64,000 nucleotides of DNA from Bradyrhizobium sp. G127 (GCF_021502575.1 NZ_JAKFGN010000002.1:744001-808000), one strand, 5' to 3'. Counted from the stretch's first letter, positions 8,789 through 18,096 are shown. Notes: generated by a model from the sequence alone, not told the origin. Numbers and translations are program-made.

Positions 8789-9613
8789 TCAAATGCCGAT
8801 GGCGTTGAGCATCTGGTTCATTGTGCGCGATGGCTCGGCGCAGCCGGCCTCGCCCACGATCTTTGCCGGCACGCCCGCAACCGTGACATTGTTCGGCACC
8901 GGTTTTACCACCACCGAACCGGCGGCGATGCGCGCGCAATGCCCGACTTCGATATTGCCGAGAATCTTCGCGCCGGCGCCGATCATTACGCCGTAACGGA
9001 TTTTCGGATGACGGTCCTCGTTCTCCTTGCCGGTGCCGCCGAGCGTCACACCGTGAAGAATCGAAACGTTGTCTTCGATCACCGCGGTCTCGCCAACCAC
9101 GAGGCCGGTGGCGTGATCGAGGAAAATGCCGCGGCCGATTTTCGCATTAGGATTGATGTCGGTCTGGAATTCCGCCGAGGCGCGGCTCTGGATGTAATAG
9201 GCGAAATCCTTGCGGCCGTTATTGATGAGCCAGTGCGCCAGACGATGCGCCTGAATGGCATGGAAGCCCTTGAAGTACAGCAGCGGATCGATGAAGCGCG
9301 AGGTCGCCGGATCGCGGTCGAACACGGCGACAAGATCGGCGCGGAACGCGTTGCCAAAATCGGGATCGAGGCGGATCGCTTCAAGGTAAGCCTGACGGAT
9401 CAGGTCGCCGGACAATGCGGAGTGATCGAGCCGCTCCGCGATGCGGTGCACAACGGCGTCCTCAAGGCGGGTGTGGTGCAGCACCGTGGAATAGATGAAG
9501 GTCGCGAGTTCCGGCTCGCGCTGCACGATTTCTTCAGCCTCATCCCGAATGCGGGTCCAGACAGGATCGACGGTCGAGAGGGCCGCCTTCGGATCGAGAT
9601 GGTGCTTGGCCAT
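8789..9613 (-). CDS. cysE: Serine O-acetyltransferase
   Basis: Catalyses acetyl transfer from acetyl-CoA to L-serine, the first step of cysteine synthesis. The protein of 274 residues has the alpha-helical N-terminal SAT domain (about 15-155) and a C-terminal left-handed beta-helix ('GRGIFLDHATGLVVGE', 'LHGVTLGGTGKENEDRHPKI', 'GAGAKILGNIEVG'). The catalytic 'DHATG' histidine is present. I chose the ATG at 9613 because the upstream extension to 9751 has no family similarity. A tandem A+T-rich repeat lies in its promoter region. Confidence 0.92.
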   Translation of the reverse strand: MAKHHLDPKAALSTVDPVWTRIRDEAEEIVQREPELATFIYSTVLHHTRLEDAVVHRIAERLDHSALSGDLIRQAYLEAIRLDPDFGNAFRADLVAVFDRDPATSRFIDPLLYFKGFHAIQAHRLAHWLINNGRKDFAYYIQSRASAEFQTDINPNAKIGRGIFLDHATGLVVGETAVIEDNVSILHGVTLGGTGKENEDRHPKIRYGVMIGAGAKILGNIEVGHCARIAAGSVVVKPVPNNVTVAGVPAKIVGEAGCAEPSRTMNQMLNAIGI

Positions 9614-9701
9614 GTGATGTGGGTCCGGCTGACTGCGTTGAGGAGATCTTACCACATAATGGGGGGAAGGAAGGCTGCAACGTCTGTGAAGGTTGACGTT
9701 G

Positions 9702-9737
9702 GAATAATTATCTCCCGCAGCAGTAGAATAATTATCT
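9702..9737. promoter_or_regulatory. Tandem 12-bp direct repeat upstream of cysE
   Basis: GAATAATTATCT occurs exactly at 9702-9713 and again at 9726-9737, 24 bases start to start, or about two helical turns. The copies lie about 90-125 bases upstream of the cysE start in an otherwise G+C-rich region. The phasing suggests two same-face binding sites for a regulator; the regulator is unknown. Confidence 0.5.
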
Positions 9738-9747
9738 ACGCGCCTGT

Positions 9748-10512
9748 TCAAGGCCGCCGGCTGAGAAAATCCAGCACGCCGTCCTTATAGACGCGGTCGC
9801 CCACCGCCCGCATGTGATCGCGGTTTGGAATATCAAGCACTTGCGACCCGGGGATGATCTCCTGAAGCCGGTGGGCAGAGCCGGCAATCTCGTCGGTCGT
9901 TCCCACCGCAATGAGCACCGGAACCGAAATAGCCGCTGCTTCCTCGCGGGTCATGAGCCGGCGGGAGCCGCGCAAACATGCCGCCAACGCCCTGCGATCC
10001 GAGCGGGTCTGATCTGCAAAGGCCCGAAACGTGCGCCCCACGGGATCGGTGACGTCGTCGAGCGACGCAGCTTCCAGCGCCGAAGCCACGTTCTCTCCGG
10101 GGCCGCCGCCTTCGATCAGGCCCATGCCGACACCCGCGATAATCGCCGACCGCAGCCGCTGCGGATCGCGCTGTCCGAGATACGCCGTGATCCGTCCGCC
10201 CATCGAATAGCCCATGATATCGGCGCGCGCGATGTTGAGGTGATCCATCAGCGCGCGCACGTCGCCCGCCATGGTGCCGATGTGATATTCTTCCTGATCG
10301 TACAGCTTCGACGAGTCACCGTGACCGCGATTGTCGAGCGCGATGACGCGCCGCCCGGCCTTGGTCAATACCGACGTCCACGACGGATAGACCCAGTTCA
10401 CATTCTTGGTCGACGCGAAGCCGTGCACCAACACGATCGGATCGCCCTCGCCTTCGTCGAGATAAGCAATTTCAACGGAGCCGTTGTGAAAACTCGGCAT
10501 CGAAAGATCCAT
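9748..10512 (-). CDS. Alpha/beta hydrolase
   Basis: A protein of 254 residues with the alpha/beta hydrolase fold. The oxyanion motif 'VLVHGFASTKN' is near residues 28-38, the nucleophile elbow 'GYSMGG' near 101-106 (Ser103), the acid in 'GTTDEIAG' and the catalytic His in 'PNRDHMRAVGD'. The substrate cannot be predicted. The start is at ATG 10512 or at an ATG four codons later; the longer frame overlaps the neighbouring gene and is not credible. No strong ribosome site is seen at either start. Confidence 0.85.
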   Translation of the reverse strand: MDLSMPSFHNGSVEIAYLDEGEGDPIVLVHGFASTKNVNWVYPSWTSVLTKAGRRVIALDNRGHGDSSKLYDQEEYHIGTMAGDVRALMDHLNIARADIMGYSMGGRITAYLGQRDPQRLRSAIIAGVGMGLIEGGGPGENVASALEAASLDDVTDPVGRTFRAFADQTRSDRRALAACLRGSRRLMTREEAAAISVPVLIAVGTTDEIAGSAHRLQEIIPGSQVLDIPNRDHMRAVGDRVYKDGVLDFLSRRP

Positions 10513-10595
10513 GATTGGGAGAAAATAATGTGACCGGAGCGGTCGTGATCTGAGGGGTTGTAGTTTATCCGCACGCAACGCGCCTGACCAGCAGG

Positions 10596-11813
10596 TCAGG
10601 TCGCCTGCGCGGACAGTCGAGCTTGCGCCGCGGCGAGATCGCGCTTGGCACGCCTGAGTTTGCTGCGTTGAATCCAGGACAGGGTGAGCCGCTCCGTGGT
10701 CGCCTTGATCGAAGCGATAAATCCGAACAGCGACAGCAATGCGGCGAACACCCACCATGCCAGATTGAATGCGCCGGTGGTGAGCAGCAGTGCGCCGCGG
10801 CCGAGAATCTTCATGATGGCGCGGGTCTGGCTGCCTTTGGATTCAGCGAGCCGCGCCGCGCGCGCCACGTCTTTCGGACCATCGGCGATGCGCAGCACAT
10901 CGAGCGCGCCTTTGGTGCCTGCCTTCTCGCCGACGCGGCCGACATCCTTGGCGAGTCGCACCAGCGCGCCCGCCTTCTCCGCCTTGAACGCCGCCTTCAT
11001 CGCACTGATGGTCTGCCCCGGACGTGCCAATGAGGCCGTCGCCACCGCCTGCTGCAACATCGGAGCGTCAACCACGCCGCGTGCCGAACGACCGGCCCAT
11101 TCGGTGAGACCTGCGCCGAGCCGGCCGACCTTGCGGGCGTCCTTCACCATGGAAAGTCCGGCCCGGACCGGGACGGCACCTCCAACAGACACATAAGTGG
11201 CCGCCGTCACAGCCAGACCAACGCTTGCCAATCCGAGCACCAGCCGGTCGGCATTCTCGCCCATGGCGAGCCGCTTGCCCTCGCGCACCACGTCGCGAAT
11301 GTCGCCGAACACGAACAGGTCGCCGGCAACCGTGCCGGACAGGCTGGCCACGTCATCCGCCTCGCCGGTCACGAGACCGGTGGCAAAACGTTTGACCGTG
11401 CTGGCGGTGGAATTCTCCTCAGCGACGGCGGCATCGACCCGCGCGGTCACATCGGACTGCACAGCAATATTCCGGTCCTTCGCAAGATCGGTGAAGCTCT
11501 TTGCGAGATCGGCGTCGTGCGAATCGAGCGCCTGAGACACGCCCTGCGCGATCACGGCCTGGTTATTTCGCAGCGCTGAACCGACCTGGATATCGGACAA
11601 CTGCGCTGGATCATCCTGAGCCAGCAGCAGGGTCCCCGCATCGCGTGCATGGGGCCACAGCACGGCGAAAGCCCCCGCCGAAGCCGCAGCAGCCGCGAGG
11701 GCCAGACCAATGCGCCAGGATGCTTTCATCGCCTTTCGATAACCCCTTGATCGCCTGCCGGTTCGATACGGCCCGTGACTGGCCGATGACATGGTGTGCC
11801 GTTTTTCGGACAC
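10596..11813 (-). CDS. Hypothetical membrane protein
   Basis: A protein of about 405 residues, unrecognised. A hydrophobic helix follows the basic N-terminus (residues 31-50). A long, mostly helical, Ala/Lys-rich region carries hydrophobic stretches around 190-215. A second strong hydrophobic pair lies at about 340-370 ('GALLLTTGAFNLAWWVFAALLSLFGFIASI'), followed by a basic coiled tail. The layout suggests a periplasmic domain bounded by membrane anchors. The GTG at 11813 has GGGGAGG just upstream, with short spacing; ATGs at 11792 and 11729 are alternatives. Confidence 0.65.
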   Translation of the reverse strand: MSEKRHTMSSASHGPYRTGRRSRGYRKAMKASWRIGLALAAAAASAGAFAVLWPHARDAGTLLLAQDDPAQLSDIQVGSALRNNQAVIAQGVSQALDSHDADLAKSFTDLAKDRNIAVQSDVTARVDAAVAEENSTASTVKRFATGLVTGEADDVASLSGTVAGDLFVFGDIRDVVREGKRLAMGENADRLVLGLASVGLAVTAATYVSVGGAVPVRAGLSMVKDARKVGRLGAGLTEWAGRSARGVVDAPMLQQAVATASLARPGQTISAMKAAFKAEKAGALVRLAKDVGRVGEKAGTKGALDVLRIADGPKDVARAARLAESKGSQTRAIMKILGRGALLLTTGAFNLAWWVFAALLSLFGFIASIKATTERLTLSWIQRSKLRRAKRDLAAAQARLSAQAT

Positions 11814-12023
11814 AACCTCCCCAACGAAAGAAGGGCTTTCCCAAGACGGCGAGATTGTGTCGAATTCACACGCTAACCGCTGCGGCGAATTGGACTAAAC
11901 CGGCGCCGCGATCTAGGAATAAGTGGTATCGCTCGGTATGCTGCAGAGCAGCGGCTGCGTCGTCGCTGCGTGCTGGGGCATGGGTTCAAGGACGCAGAAG
12001 ACCAGGATTGGGGTAGGATTGCT

Positions 12024-12269
12024 ATGGCGGATCACGTCGTCCCTCACTTTCATAACGATGCGGGCGTGGCCATCATCGAAATCGGATCGCGCGAATTCAT
12101 GTGCGTGGGCGCCAACCCGCCGTTCGATCATCCGCATGTGTTTCTCGACCTCGGCGACGACAACGAGATTATCTGCCCCTATTGCTCGACGCTGTACCGC
12201 TACGCCGCCGACCTTGCACCGGGTCAGGCTCGGCCGCCGGAATGCGTGCTGAAGGACAAGGTCGCCTAA
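12024..12269 (+). CDS. Zinc-finger domain protein (zf-CHCC type)
   Basis: A protein of 81 residues with the zf-CHCC arrangement found in NDUFS6-like and alphaproteobacterial zinc proteins: 'CVGANPPFDHPHVFLDLG' followed by 'IICPYCSTLYRY'. Cys, His and the final CxxC would hold one zinc. GGGTAGGA precedes the ATG. The next gene, a flavin monooxygenase, starts 8 bases after its stop, so the two are very likely co-transcribed. Confidence 0.8.
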   Translation: MADHVVPHFHNDAGVAIIEIGSREFMCVGANPPFDHPHVFLDLGDDNEIICPYCSTLYRYAADLAPGQARPPECVLKDKVA

Positions 12270-12276
12270 AAAAGCT

Positions 12277-13467
12277 GTGGCGGATTCGCGCACCATCGTC
12301 GTCGCTGGTGCGGGCATCGGGGGACTGACCACCTCGCTTGCGCTCGCCGCGCGCGGCTTCCGCGTCATCGTTCTGGAGCGCTCCGAGCGGCTGGAGGAAG
12401 TCGGCGCGGGACTGCAATTGTCCCCCAATGCCAGCCGCATCCTGATCGACCTCGGCCTTCAGCCGCTGCTTGCGCCCCATGTGATCGCGCCGGAATCGAT
12501 CAGCATCATGACAGCGCGCACCGGCAACGAGATCGGCCGTATCCCGCTCGGCGAAGCGGCCACCCTGCGTTATGGCGCGCCCTACTGGATCGTGCGCCGC
12601 GCCGACCTGCAGAACGCGCTGGCGGCGAAGGTAAAGAACCATCCCGACATCGACCTGCGGCTCGGCGCGCAATTCGAGGACGTCGCGGTCTACCCCAAAG
12701 GCGTCACCGTGGTTCAACGCCGTCAGACATTGCGGCAGCAGGAGCCGGTGCTGGCGCTGATCGGTGCCGACGGCGTCTGGTCGAGCGTGCGCCACCAGAT
12801 TTTCCCCGATGCGCAGCCGCAATTCACCGGCAGCATCGCCTGGCGCGGGACCGTCGACGCCACGCAACTGCCGCGCGGATTCAACGCGCAGCGTGTCCAG
12901 CTCTGGATGGGCACCAATGCGCATCTCGTCGCCTATCCGATGGCAGGCGGAAAGCGCATCAACATCGTCGCGGTCGTCTCGGGCAAATGGAACAGGCCGG
13001 GCTGGAGCGAGCCCGGCGACGTTGTCGAGATCGCCAATCATTTTTCAGCGCCGCAATGGCCGATCGCCGCGCGCATGATGATCGGCGCAGTCGATGGCTG
13101 GCGCAAATGGGCGCTGTTCGCGATGCGCGACGGCGGCGCGTGGAATAAGGGTCCCATCGCGCTGCTCGGCGATGCCTCGCACGCGATGCTGCCGTTCGCC
13201 GCCCAGGGCGCTGGCATGGCGATCGAGGATGCCGCCGTGATCGCGAAATGCCTCGAAGATTCGCCAACCAATTCGACGGCGGCGTTCGCGCAATATGCCG
13301 GCCTGCGCGCTCCGCGCGTGACGCGCGTGACGCGAACGGCGCGCAAGAACGGCCAGACCTATCATCTCGGCGGCCCGGTCGGCTTCGCGCGCGATCAGGT
13401 CATCAGAATGCTGGGCGGGTCGCGGCTGCTATCGCGGCAGGACTGGATCTACGACTGGCGTGCATAA
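12277..13467 (+). CDS. FAD-dependent monooxygenase (salicylate-hydroxylase-like)
   Basis: A group A flavoprotein of 396 residues. The N-terminal Rossmann motif GAGIGG is at residues 11-16, the conserved 'LIGADGVWSSVR' (DG motif) is mid-protein, and 'ALLGDASHAMLPFAAQGAGMAIEDA' (GD motif) is near 290-315. These bind FAD and NADH/NADPH. Relatives hydroxylate aromatic substrates such as salicylate; the substrate here is unknown. A GTG start lies 8 bases after the zinc-finger gene. Confidence 0.85.
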   Translation: MADSRTIVVAGAGIGGLTTSLALAARGFRVIVLERSERLEEVGAGLQLSPNASRILIDLGLQPLLAPHVIAPESISIMTARTGNEIGRIPLGEAATLRYGAPYWIVRRADLQNALAAKVKNHPDIDLRLGAQFEDVAVYPKGVTVVQRRQTLRQQEPVLALIGADGVWSSVRHQIFPDAQPQFTGSIAWRGTVDATQLPRGFNAQRVQLWMGTNAHLVAYPMAGGKRINIVAVVSGKWNRPGWSEPGDVVEIANHFSAPQWPIAARMMIGAVDGWRKWALFAMRDGGAWNKGPIALLGDASHAMLPFAAQGAGMAIEDAAVIAKCLEDSPTNSTAAFAQYAGLRAPRVTRVTRTARKNGQTYHLGGPVGFARDQVIRMLGGSRLLSRQDWIYDWRA

Positions 13468-13517
13468 TCCCGACCGGCTTCAAAACCGAAACAGAGATGT
13501 ATCCGGATTGACCTGCC

Positions 13518-13578
13518 GGTCATTGCGAGCGAAGCAATCCACGCTTTGACAAAGCAAAACTGGCTTCGTCGCAATGAC
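13518..13578. repeat. REP-like element, family A
   Basis: A short copy with the ends GGTCATTGCGAGCGAAGCAATCC and CTTCGTCGCAATGAC facing each other around a small loop. It lies between convergent genes and is related to the element at 8387-8467. Confidence 0.7.
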
Positions 13579-13593
13579 AGCAAGCAATCCTGA

Positions 13594-14028
13594 CTAGCGC
13601 CGCCGCTTGACGGGTGGCGCCGTCGGCGCCGCCAGCGCGGCGGGCGGCGCGAGATCGGCCCTGCTGCAATTGTTGCTGGTGATCTTTTCGTCGATCTGGT
13701 CGCGGCGCGCGCGCTCGGACAGATAATCGGTTTGATAGGCCAGTCCCGACACCAGCGATCCGCCCGCGCCGGTCTCCGCCTTTGCCATCAGCCGTTCAAG
13801 TTCAATCACCCGGTTGTTGGAGTTCGTGCGAGCCGTGGCGAGTTGCTGGCAGTTGTAAAGTTCGTATGTAGCGGGGTCGACGAACATGCTCGATGACGGC
13901 CCTGACGCGCATGCGCCAAGACTCGTCGCCAGAACCACGACAGCAAGTCGCGATGCGATAGCGCGCAGCGCGATGCCCGGCCTGCTCAGGCTGCGATCCC
14001 GGCGATCAATCATCCACTCGTCATCCAT
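13594..14028 (-). CDS. Small putative lipoprotein
   Basis: A protein of 144 residues. A basic N-terminus precedes a hydrophobic stretch and the lipobox-like 'LGACASG' near residues 37-43, which suggests lipid attachment at that cysteine. The remainder is Asn/Arg-rich with an isolated pair of cysteines ('LYNCQQLA' and 'SNNCSRAD') and a Pro/Ala-rich basic tail. Similar small lipoproteins occur in Bradyrhizobium relatives; the function is unknown. ATG 14013 is an alternative start. Confidence 0.65.
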   Translation of the reverse strand: MDDEWMIDRRDRSLSRPGIALRAIASRLAVVVLATSLGACASGPSSSMFVDPATYELYNCQQLATARTNSNNRVIELERLMAKAETGAGGSLVSGLAYQTDYLSERARRDQIDEKITSNNCSRADLAPPAALAAPTAPPVKRRR

Positions 14029-14091
14029 AAACGTCGTGTTGCGGGTCTTCGTGTTGAATTTGTGGTGCGCGGCCGCGAGGCCGCTGACGGT

Positions 14092-14298
14092 TCAGAGCGT
14101 CTCCTGCTTCTGGCCGCATTCCTTGCAGACGAACGTGACGCGGGTCACGCCCTTTTCCGCCGAGACGCGATTCGCCGCGCCGCACTTGCCGCACTTCGCC
14201 TCGATGCGTGTGTTGCCCTGCTTGATCACAAGAGACTTGCGCTCCATGGCTTCGCGAACCAGCCGCTCCGTCTCTTCCCGCATCGCCTTCTTGTCCAT
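14092..14298 (-). CDS. Small zinc-ribbon protein
   Basis: A protein of 68 residues with 'KCGKCGAANRV' and 'FVCKECGQKQE', a CxxC...CxxC pair that should form a zinc ribbon, preceded by a charged helix ('DKKAMREETERLVREAMERK'). I chose the ATG at 14298 because AAGGAGAGG lies directly upstream; a longer version from 14367 is possible. The function is unknown. Confidence 0.65.
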   Translation of the reverse strand: MDKKAMREETERLVREAMERKSLVIKQGNTRIEAKCGKCGAANRVSAEKGVTRVTFVCKECGQKQETL

Positions 14299-14610
14299 GT
14301 CCTCTCCTTCGGTCGGCTCAGCCGGTTGCGGGCCCTCAACGCCGAACCACCATTTTTCCTGCTTCATACCCAAACGATTCAATGACACGAATCTGGCGGG
14401 CGTCGGCATTCACGATAGCCGGAAAGGCTTGGCATTCGTTCGCCCAACGTTCAAGACCGGCTTGTCGTGCGCTGGGCGCTAAAGCGGGCCGGTGAGAAGT
14501 TGTTCTTCGACGGCTTCAACCCATCGGAATTCTTCAAAGCTTAGAAATTAGTCACATCGCCTCTATTGACGGTTGTTCGCTGAGCGGATAGCGCTTCACA
14601 ACGAGCGGTT

Positions 14611-16728
14611 GTGGGACGGCCTGTGCGCAATAAAATCGTCAAATTTGGTTCGTCACTAGCCTTATTGGCGGTAGCATTTTACTTCGCGGCCCGGGATATT
14701 GATACGTCTCATATATCGCAGACTATTCGGCAACTCAGCCCGGCCTTTTTCTTGGCGCCAACAATCGCGATCATGGTCAGTTCACTGTTCGCGGCGCTGC
14801 GGGTGCGGTCGATAGCACGATCCATTGGCTACCCGCTGACCTTCCGTGACTCGATCGCCGTTGTGAGCCTCGGTCAGTTGGGCGGCGCGCTGTTCTTTCA
14901 AATCTTCGGCCAGCTCATGGCTCGCGGTTCGTATCTCACCCGCCGTAACGTGCCATTCGCAGGCACGGTCATTATCACGGGGCAAGAGCGCATTGCCGCA
15001 GCGCTGGTATCGCTCAGTCTCGCGGTCGTTGGCGCGCTCTATCTATTTCACCAACTCTCGTTCGACCTCACCGCAGGTGGTCTTGATTTAATCCGCATCG
15101 TGATCGGTCTGACGTTCGCCATCGTTATCCTTACAGTCGTTTGGCGGGAACACGTGGTGAAAGCCGCATCCAGTATCACTTGGGCCGACACCGTAGGCGT
15201 TTTTCGGGCTATTGCATTCTCGACCGCGGTTCAGGTTACGATGCTGACTGCCTACGTCACCGCGGCAAAGGCGCTGGCCCCGGCGTGTGAACTAACCGAC
15301 CTCGCCGCTGCTGCCACTCTGGTGATGTTTGCAGCCAGCATCCCGATCAGCTTTGCAGGATGGGGCGTTCGCGAAATGAGCGCTGTCGGTGCGCTCGGCA
15401 CCATCGGTATGTCCGCGCCCGCGGCTCTGACCGTTGCTGTCACGATCGGCGCGCTGTCGATCATCTGCGCGACACTTCTCGCTGCGGTATCATTCACGCG
15501 CTCAAAAAAGCCGATCGACGTTCCGAAGCGAGGCACTCCCGAAATAGGCGCCCGTCATGATGCAGTTCTCAGCGCCACGCTGCCGATTCTGGTGGCGTGT
15601 CTGGTGTTCTTCCAGATCCATGTACCGACCAATACCACCGCAATCAATTTTAACGTCGCGGATCCTTTCACCATTATCTGCGGCGTTTTATTCCTGCTGC
15701 AAGCGTGGCGAGCCGGGGCACCGAAATGGCGCATCAGCGGTCTTGAACTGCACATTCTCGCTTGCACCGCGATCATGACCATCGGTCTGTTCATTGGCGC
15801 CGCCGAGATCGGCTTTACTACATGGGCAGTCGTCAACAAGTATCTGGGATGGTTCGTGCTGCTCGCCTACGGCGCAGCCGGTGCCATGGCTGCGCGGGTC
15901 GACCTTGAGAAGACCCTCTTGACCTTCGCTGCAACCGGCTGCGCGGTCGTAGTCTTCGCAATTGCAGACATGCTTCTTGGGAGGTTCGGAGTCGTGAACG
16001 CCCATTTCTTCAACGGCTTCGCGCAAAACAGCAACGCCTTTGCCTTTCTGTGCCTGATGATGCTCGCTGTCGGCCTTACGATGAAACGATACATGCTGAC
16101 GGTGACCACCTTGGCGCTGATCGCCATTGTTCTTTCTGGATCGAGGGCCGGAATGGGTGCTGCCCTCGTGGTTCTGGTTACCGCGTCTTTTCTCATTCCC
16201 GGCATCTGGCGCGACGTAATTATGTCCTTCACCTTGGCCGCATTGAGCATCTACTCGCTCACCCTTGGAGGAACGCTCACTCTCGGAGGAAAAAGCATTG
16301 TCGAGACCATGACCTTCGTCAGGCCCAGCTCGGACGCGGAACATTGGACCACCGTGAAGGACGGTCTTCAGATGTTCCTCGCCAACATGGTATGGGGCGC
16401 AGGTCTCGGCAGATTCATCGCGCAGTGGACGGGCGCTTACCCACTGATCATCCACAACAGCGCGGTGTGGATCCTCGCGGAGTTCGGCATCGTAGGTGCT
16501 ATTGCTTTCATTTCACCAGTCATTCGGATCGCAGCGCAGGAATTTGCGCGCTTCCGAAATAACGACGCCGCAGGCTACTTACTGATCCTTATGATTGCAG
16601 GCTTCGGAGCTATGAGCCTTTTCCACGAACTCCTCTACCAGCGTGTCCTGTGGTTTTTGCTTGGAGCCACTCTGATCGTGGTCAAAAAGCCAAAGGTTTC
16701 AACAGAACCTCCAAAGAAAATGATTTGA
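14611..16728 (+). CDS. Fusion of a flippase-like (LPTM/UPF0104) domain to an O-antigen-ligase domain
   Basis: A membrane protein of 705 residues. Residues 5-300 form a YbhN/LPTM-like flippase domain ('AALRVRSIARSIGYPLTFRDS', 'GWGVREMSAVGALG'). Residues 320-700 form a WaaL/Wzy-type ligase with 'NSNAFAFL', 'LSGSRAGMG', 'WGAGLGRF' and 'IIHNSAVWILAEFGIVG'. This suggests coupled handling of a lipid-linked glycan at the inner membrane, but this is inference. The GTG start and visibly lower G+C than its neighbours, plus a tRNA gene 130 bases downstream, suggest acquisition. Confidence 0.8.
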   Translation: MGRPVRNKIVKFGSSLALLAVAFYFAARDIDTSHISQTIRQLSPAFFLAPTIAIMVSSLFAALRVRSIARSIGYPLTFRDSIAVVSLGQLGGALFFQIFGQLMARGSYLTRRNVPFAGTVIITGQERIAAALVSLSLAVVGALYLFHQLSFDLTAGGLDLIRIVIGLTFAIVILTVVWREHVVKAASSITWADTVGVFRAIAFSTAVQVTMLTAYVTAAKALAPACELTDLAAAATLVMFAASIPISFAGWGVREMSAVGALGTIGMSAPAALTVAVTIGALSIICATLLAAVSFTRSKKPIDVPKRGTPEIGARHDAVLSATLPILVACLVFFQIHVPTNTTAINFNVADPFTIICGVLFLLQAWRAGAPKWRISGLELHILACTAIMTIGLFIGAAEIGFTTWAVVNKYLGWFVLLAYGAAGAMAARVDLEKTLLTFAATGCAVVVFAIADMLLGRFGVVNAHFFNGFAQNSNAFAFLCLMMLAVGLTMKRYMLTVTTLALIAIVLSGSRAGMGAALVVLVTASFLIPGIWRDVIMSFTLAALSIYSLTLGGTLTLGGKSIVETMTFVRPSSDAEHWTTVKDGLQMFLANMVWGAGLGRFIAQWTGAYPLIIHNSAVWILAEFGIVGAIAFISPVIRIAAQEFARFRNNDAAGYLLILMIAGFGAMSLFHELLYQRVLWFLLGATLIVVKKPKVSTEPPKKMI

Positions 16729-17256
16729 TGGAGCGGATAGCGACTAAAACTGATTTCGAAAAAGCTGCCGCAGCATTGAACGAGATGGTCCGAGCATTAA
16801 ATTTCAATCCACGGCGGCAGAGGAGGTAAAGCGAGCGCGCTATGGCGCGCGATTTTGTCTTGGTGCGGACGGCGGGAATCGAACCCGCACGACGTTGCCA
16901 TCGAGGGATTTTAAGTCCCTTGCGTCTACCAATTCCGCCACGTCCGCGCGGTGCGGGTTGTAGCATCGGGCGGGGCAAGGCCGAAAGCCCGGTCCGGCGC
17001 GGAATATCCCACAGACAGGTGACAGTACGGCGTCCAAATCCGCCTTCCAGGGCGAAGGAATCGCCGCACGTCTCCCGACGCCGAACGCAAAAAACATAGG
17101 CACCGCAGGGCAAACTTGAATCCTGCGGCGAAAAGACTGCCCGGATTCCGTCGCCGTCGATAGGCAGCGCGTGGAATTGGCGGTACAAGAAAAACGCCGG
17201 GTCATCGCGCGTATATTTAAATTTTTCCCGATTGCCGATCGAAGGTTTGATTCGCC
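16729..17256. other. Intergenic region around tRNA-Leu
   Basis: It contains the tRNA-Leu gene at 16861-16947 and otherwise no gene that I can support. The 300 bases right of the tRNA hold the tRNA promoter on the minus strand and the upstream region of the metallophosphoesterase gene ('GTATATTTAAATTTTTCCC', near 17210-17230). No repeat of the tRNA 3' end is visible at the left side of the fusion gene. Confidence 0.4.
16861..16947 (-). tRNA. tRNA-Leu (anticodon TAA)
   Basis: The 87-base minus-strand gene folds as a class II tRNA. The acceptor stem GCGGACG pairs with CGTCCGC. The anticodon stem AGGGA/TCCCT encloses CTTAAAA with the anticodon TAA. It has a variable arm, the T-arm 'GGGTTCGATTCCC' and an encoded CCA end. 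The TAA anticodon reads UUA/UUG leucine codons, rare in this G+C-rich genome. Confidence 0.95.
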
Positions 17257-18096
17257 ATGCGCTGCCTTGTGGTCGCCGACCTGCATTATTCGCTGCCGCA
17301 GTTCGACTGGGTGCTCAGCGCCGCGCCGCATTTCGACGTGGTCATCATCGCCGGCGATGCGCTCGACATCGGGTCGTTCGTCGATTTCCGCGCGCAGATC
17401 GTCGTGGTGCGGAAATATCTCGCCCGGCTGTCGGAACTCACGCGCGTGATTCTGTGTTCGGGCAATCACGATCTCGACGAGCGCGACGAGACCGGCGAGA
17501 AGATCTCGCGCTGGATCGGCGACGTCGGCAATCTCGGCATCGCCCATGACGGCGACAGTCTGACCATCGGCGATACCCTCTTCACGATCTGTCCCTGGTG
17601 GGACGGGCCGCGCGTCAAGGAACAGATCGGCAGGCAGCTTCAGGAAGCCGCCGCCGCGCATCGCGGCCGCTGGATCTGGATCCATCACGCGCCCGCGGCG
17701 AATTCGCCGACCAGTTGGGGCGGCGCGCGCCATTTCGGCGACGCCGAACTGGTGCAATGGATCGAAAGCCACAAGCCCGACATGGTTCTCTCCGGTCACG
17801 TGCACCAGTCGCCCTTCATCAAGGACGGGTCATGGTTCGACCGGCTCGGCGAGACATGGGTCTTCAATGTCGGCCAGCAGTTCGGCCGCCCGCCCGCGCA
17901 CATCATGCTCGATCTGGAAAGCAACAGGGCCTACTGGTTTTCGGCGGCGGGCGAACAATCGATCGATCTCGGCGGGCCGCTGCAACGTCCTGCGGAGAAT
18001 CTCGCCGCGCTTCCGGACTGGCTTACAGCCGTGAATCGGGCAGCCGCTCCGGCTGCCGGTCAGAGCCCGGCGACGCTTTCGTCGCAGACAGGTTGA
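17257..18096 (+). CDS. Metallophosphoesterase
   Basis: A calcineurin-like phosphoesterase of 279 residues. The metal-binding motifs are all present: DLH (Asp8, His10), GDALD (Asp34), GNHD (Asn70-Asp72), HH in 'WIHHAPA' and GHVH in 'LSGHVHQSP'. The likely dinuclear metal centre hydrolyses phosphoester bonds; the substrate is unknown. The 3' end overlaps the end of the convergent cyclic-nucleotide-binding gene by 74 bases, so the two transcripts are complementary at their 3' ends. Confidence 0.88.
   Translation: MRCLVVADLHYSLPQFDWVLSAAPHFDVVIIAGDALDIGSFVDFRAQIVVVRKYLARLSELTRVILCSGNHDLDERDETGEKISRWIGDVGNLGIAHDGDSLTIGDTLFTICPWWDGPRVKEQIGRQLQEAAAAHRGRWIWIHHAPAANSPTSWGGARHFGDAELVQWIESHKPDMVLSGHVHQSPFIKDGSWFDRLGETWVFNVGQQFGRPPAHIMLDLESNRAYWFSAAGEQSIDLGGPLQRPAENLAALPDWLTAVNRAAAPAAGQSPATLSSQTG

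Noticed and set aside
16861-16947. tRNA-Leu as an integration site for the 14.6-16.7 kb gene
   Set aside because: No direct repeat of the tRNA 3' end and no integrase were found on either side.
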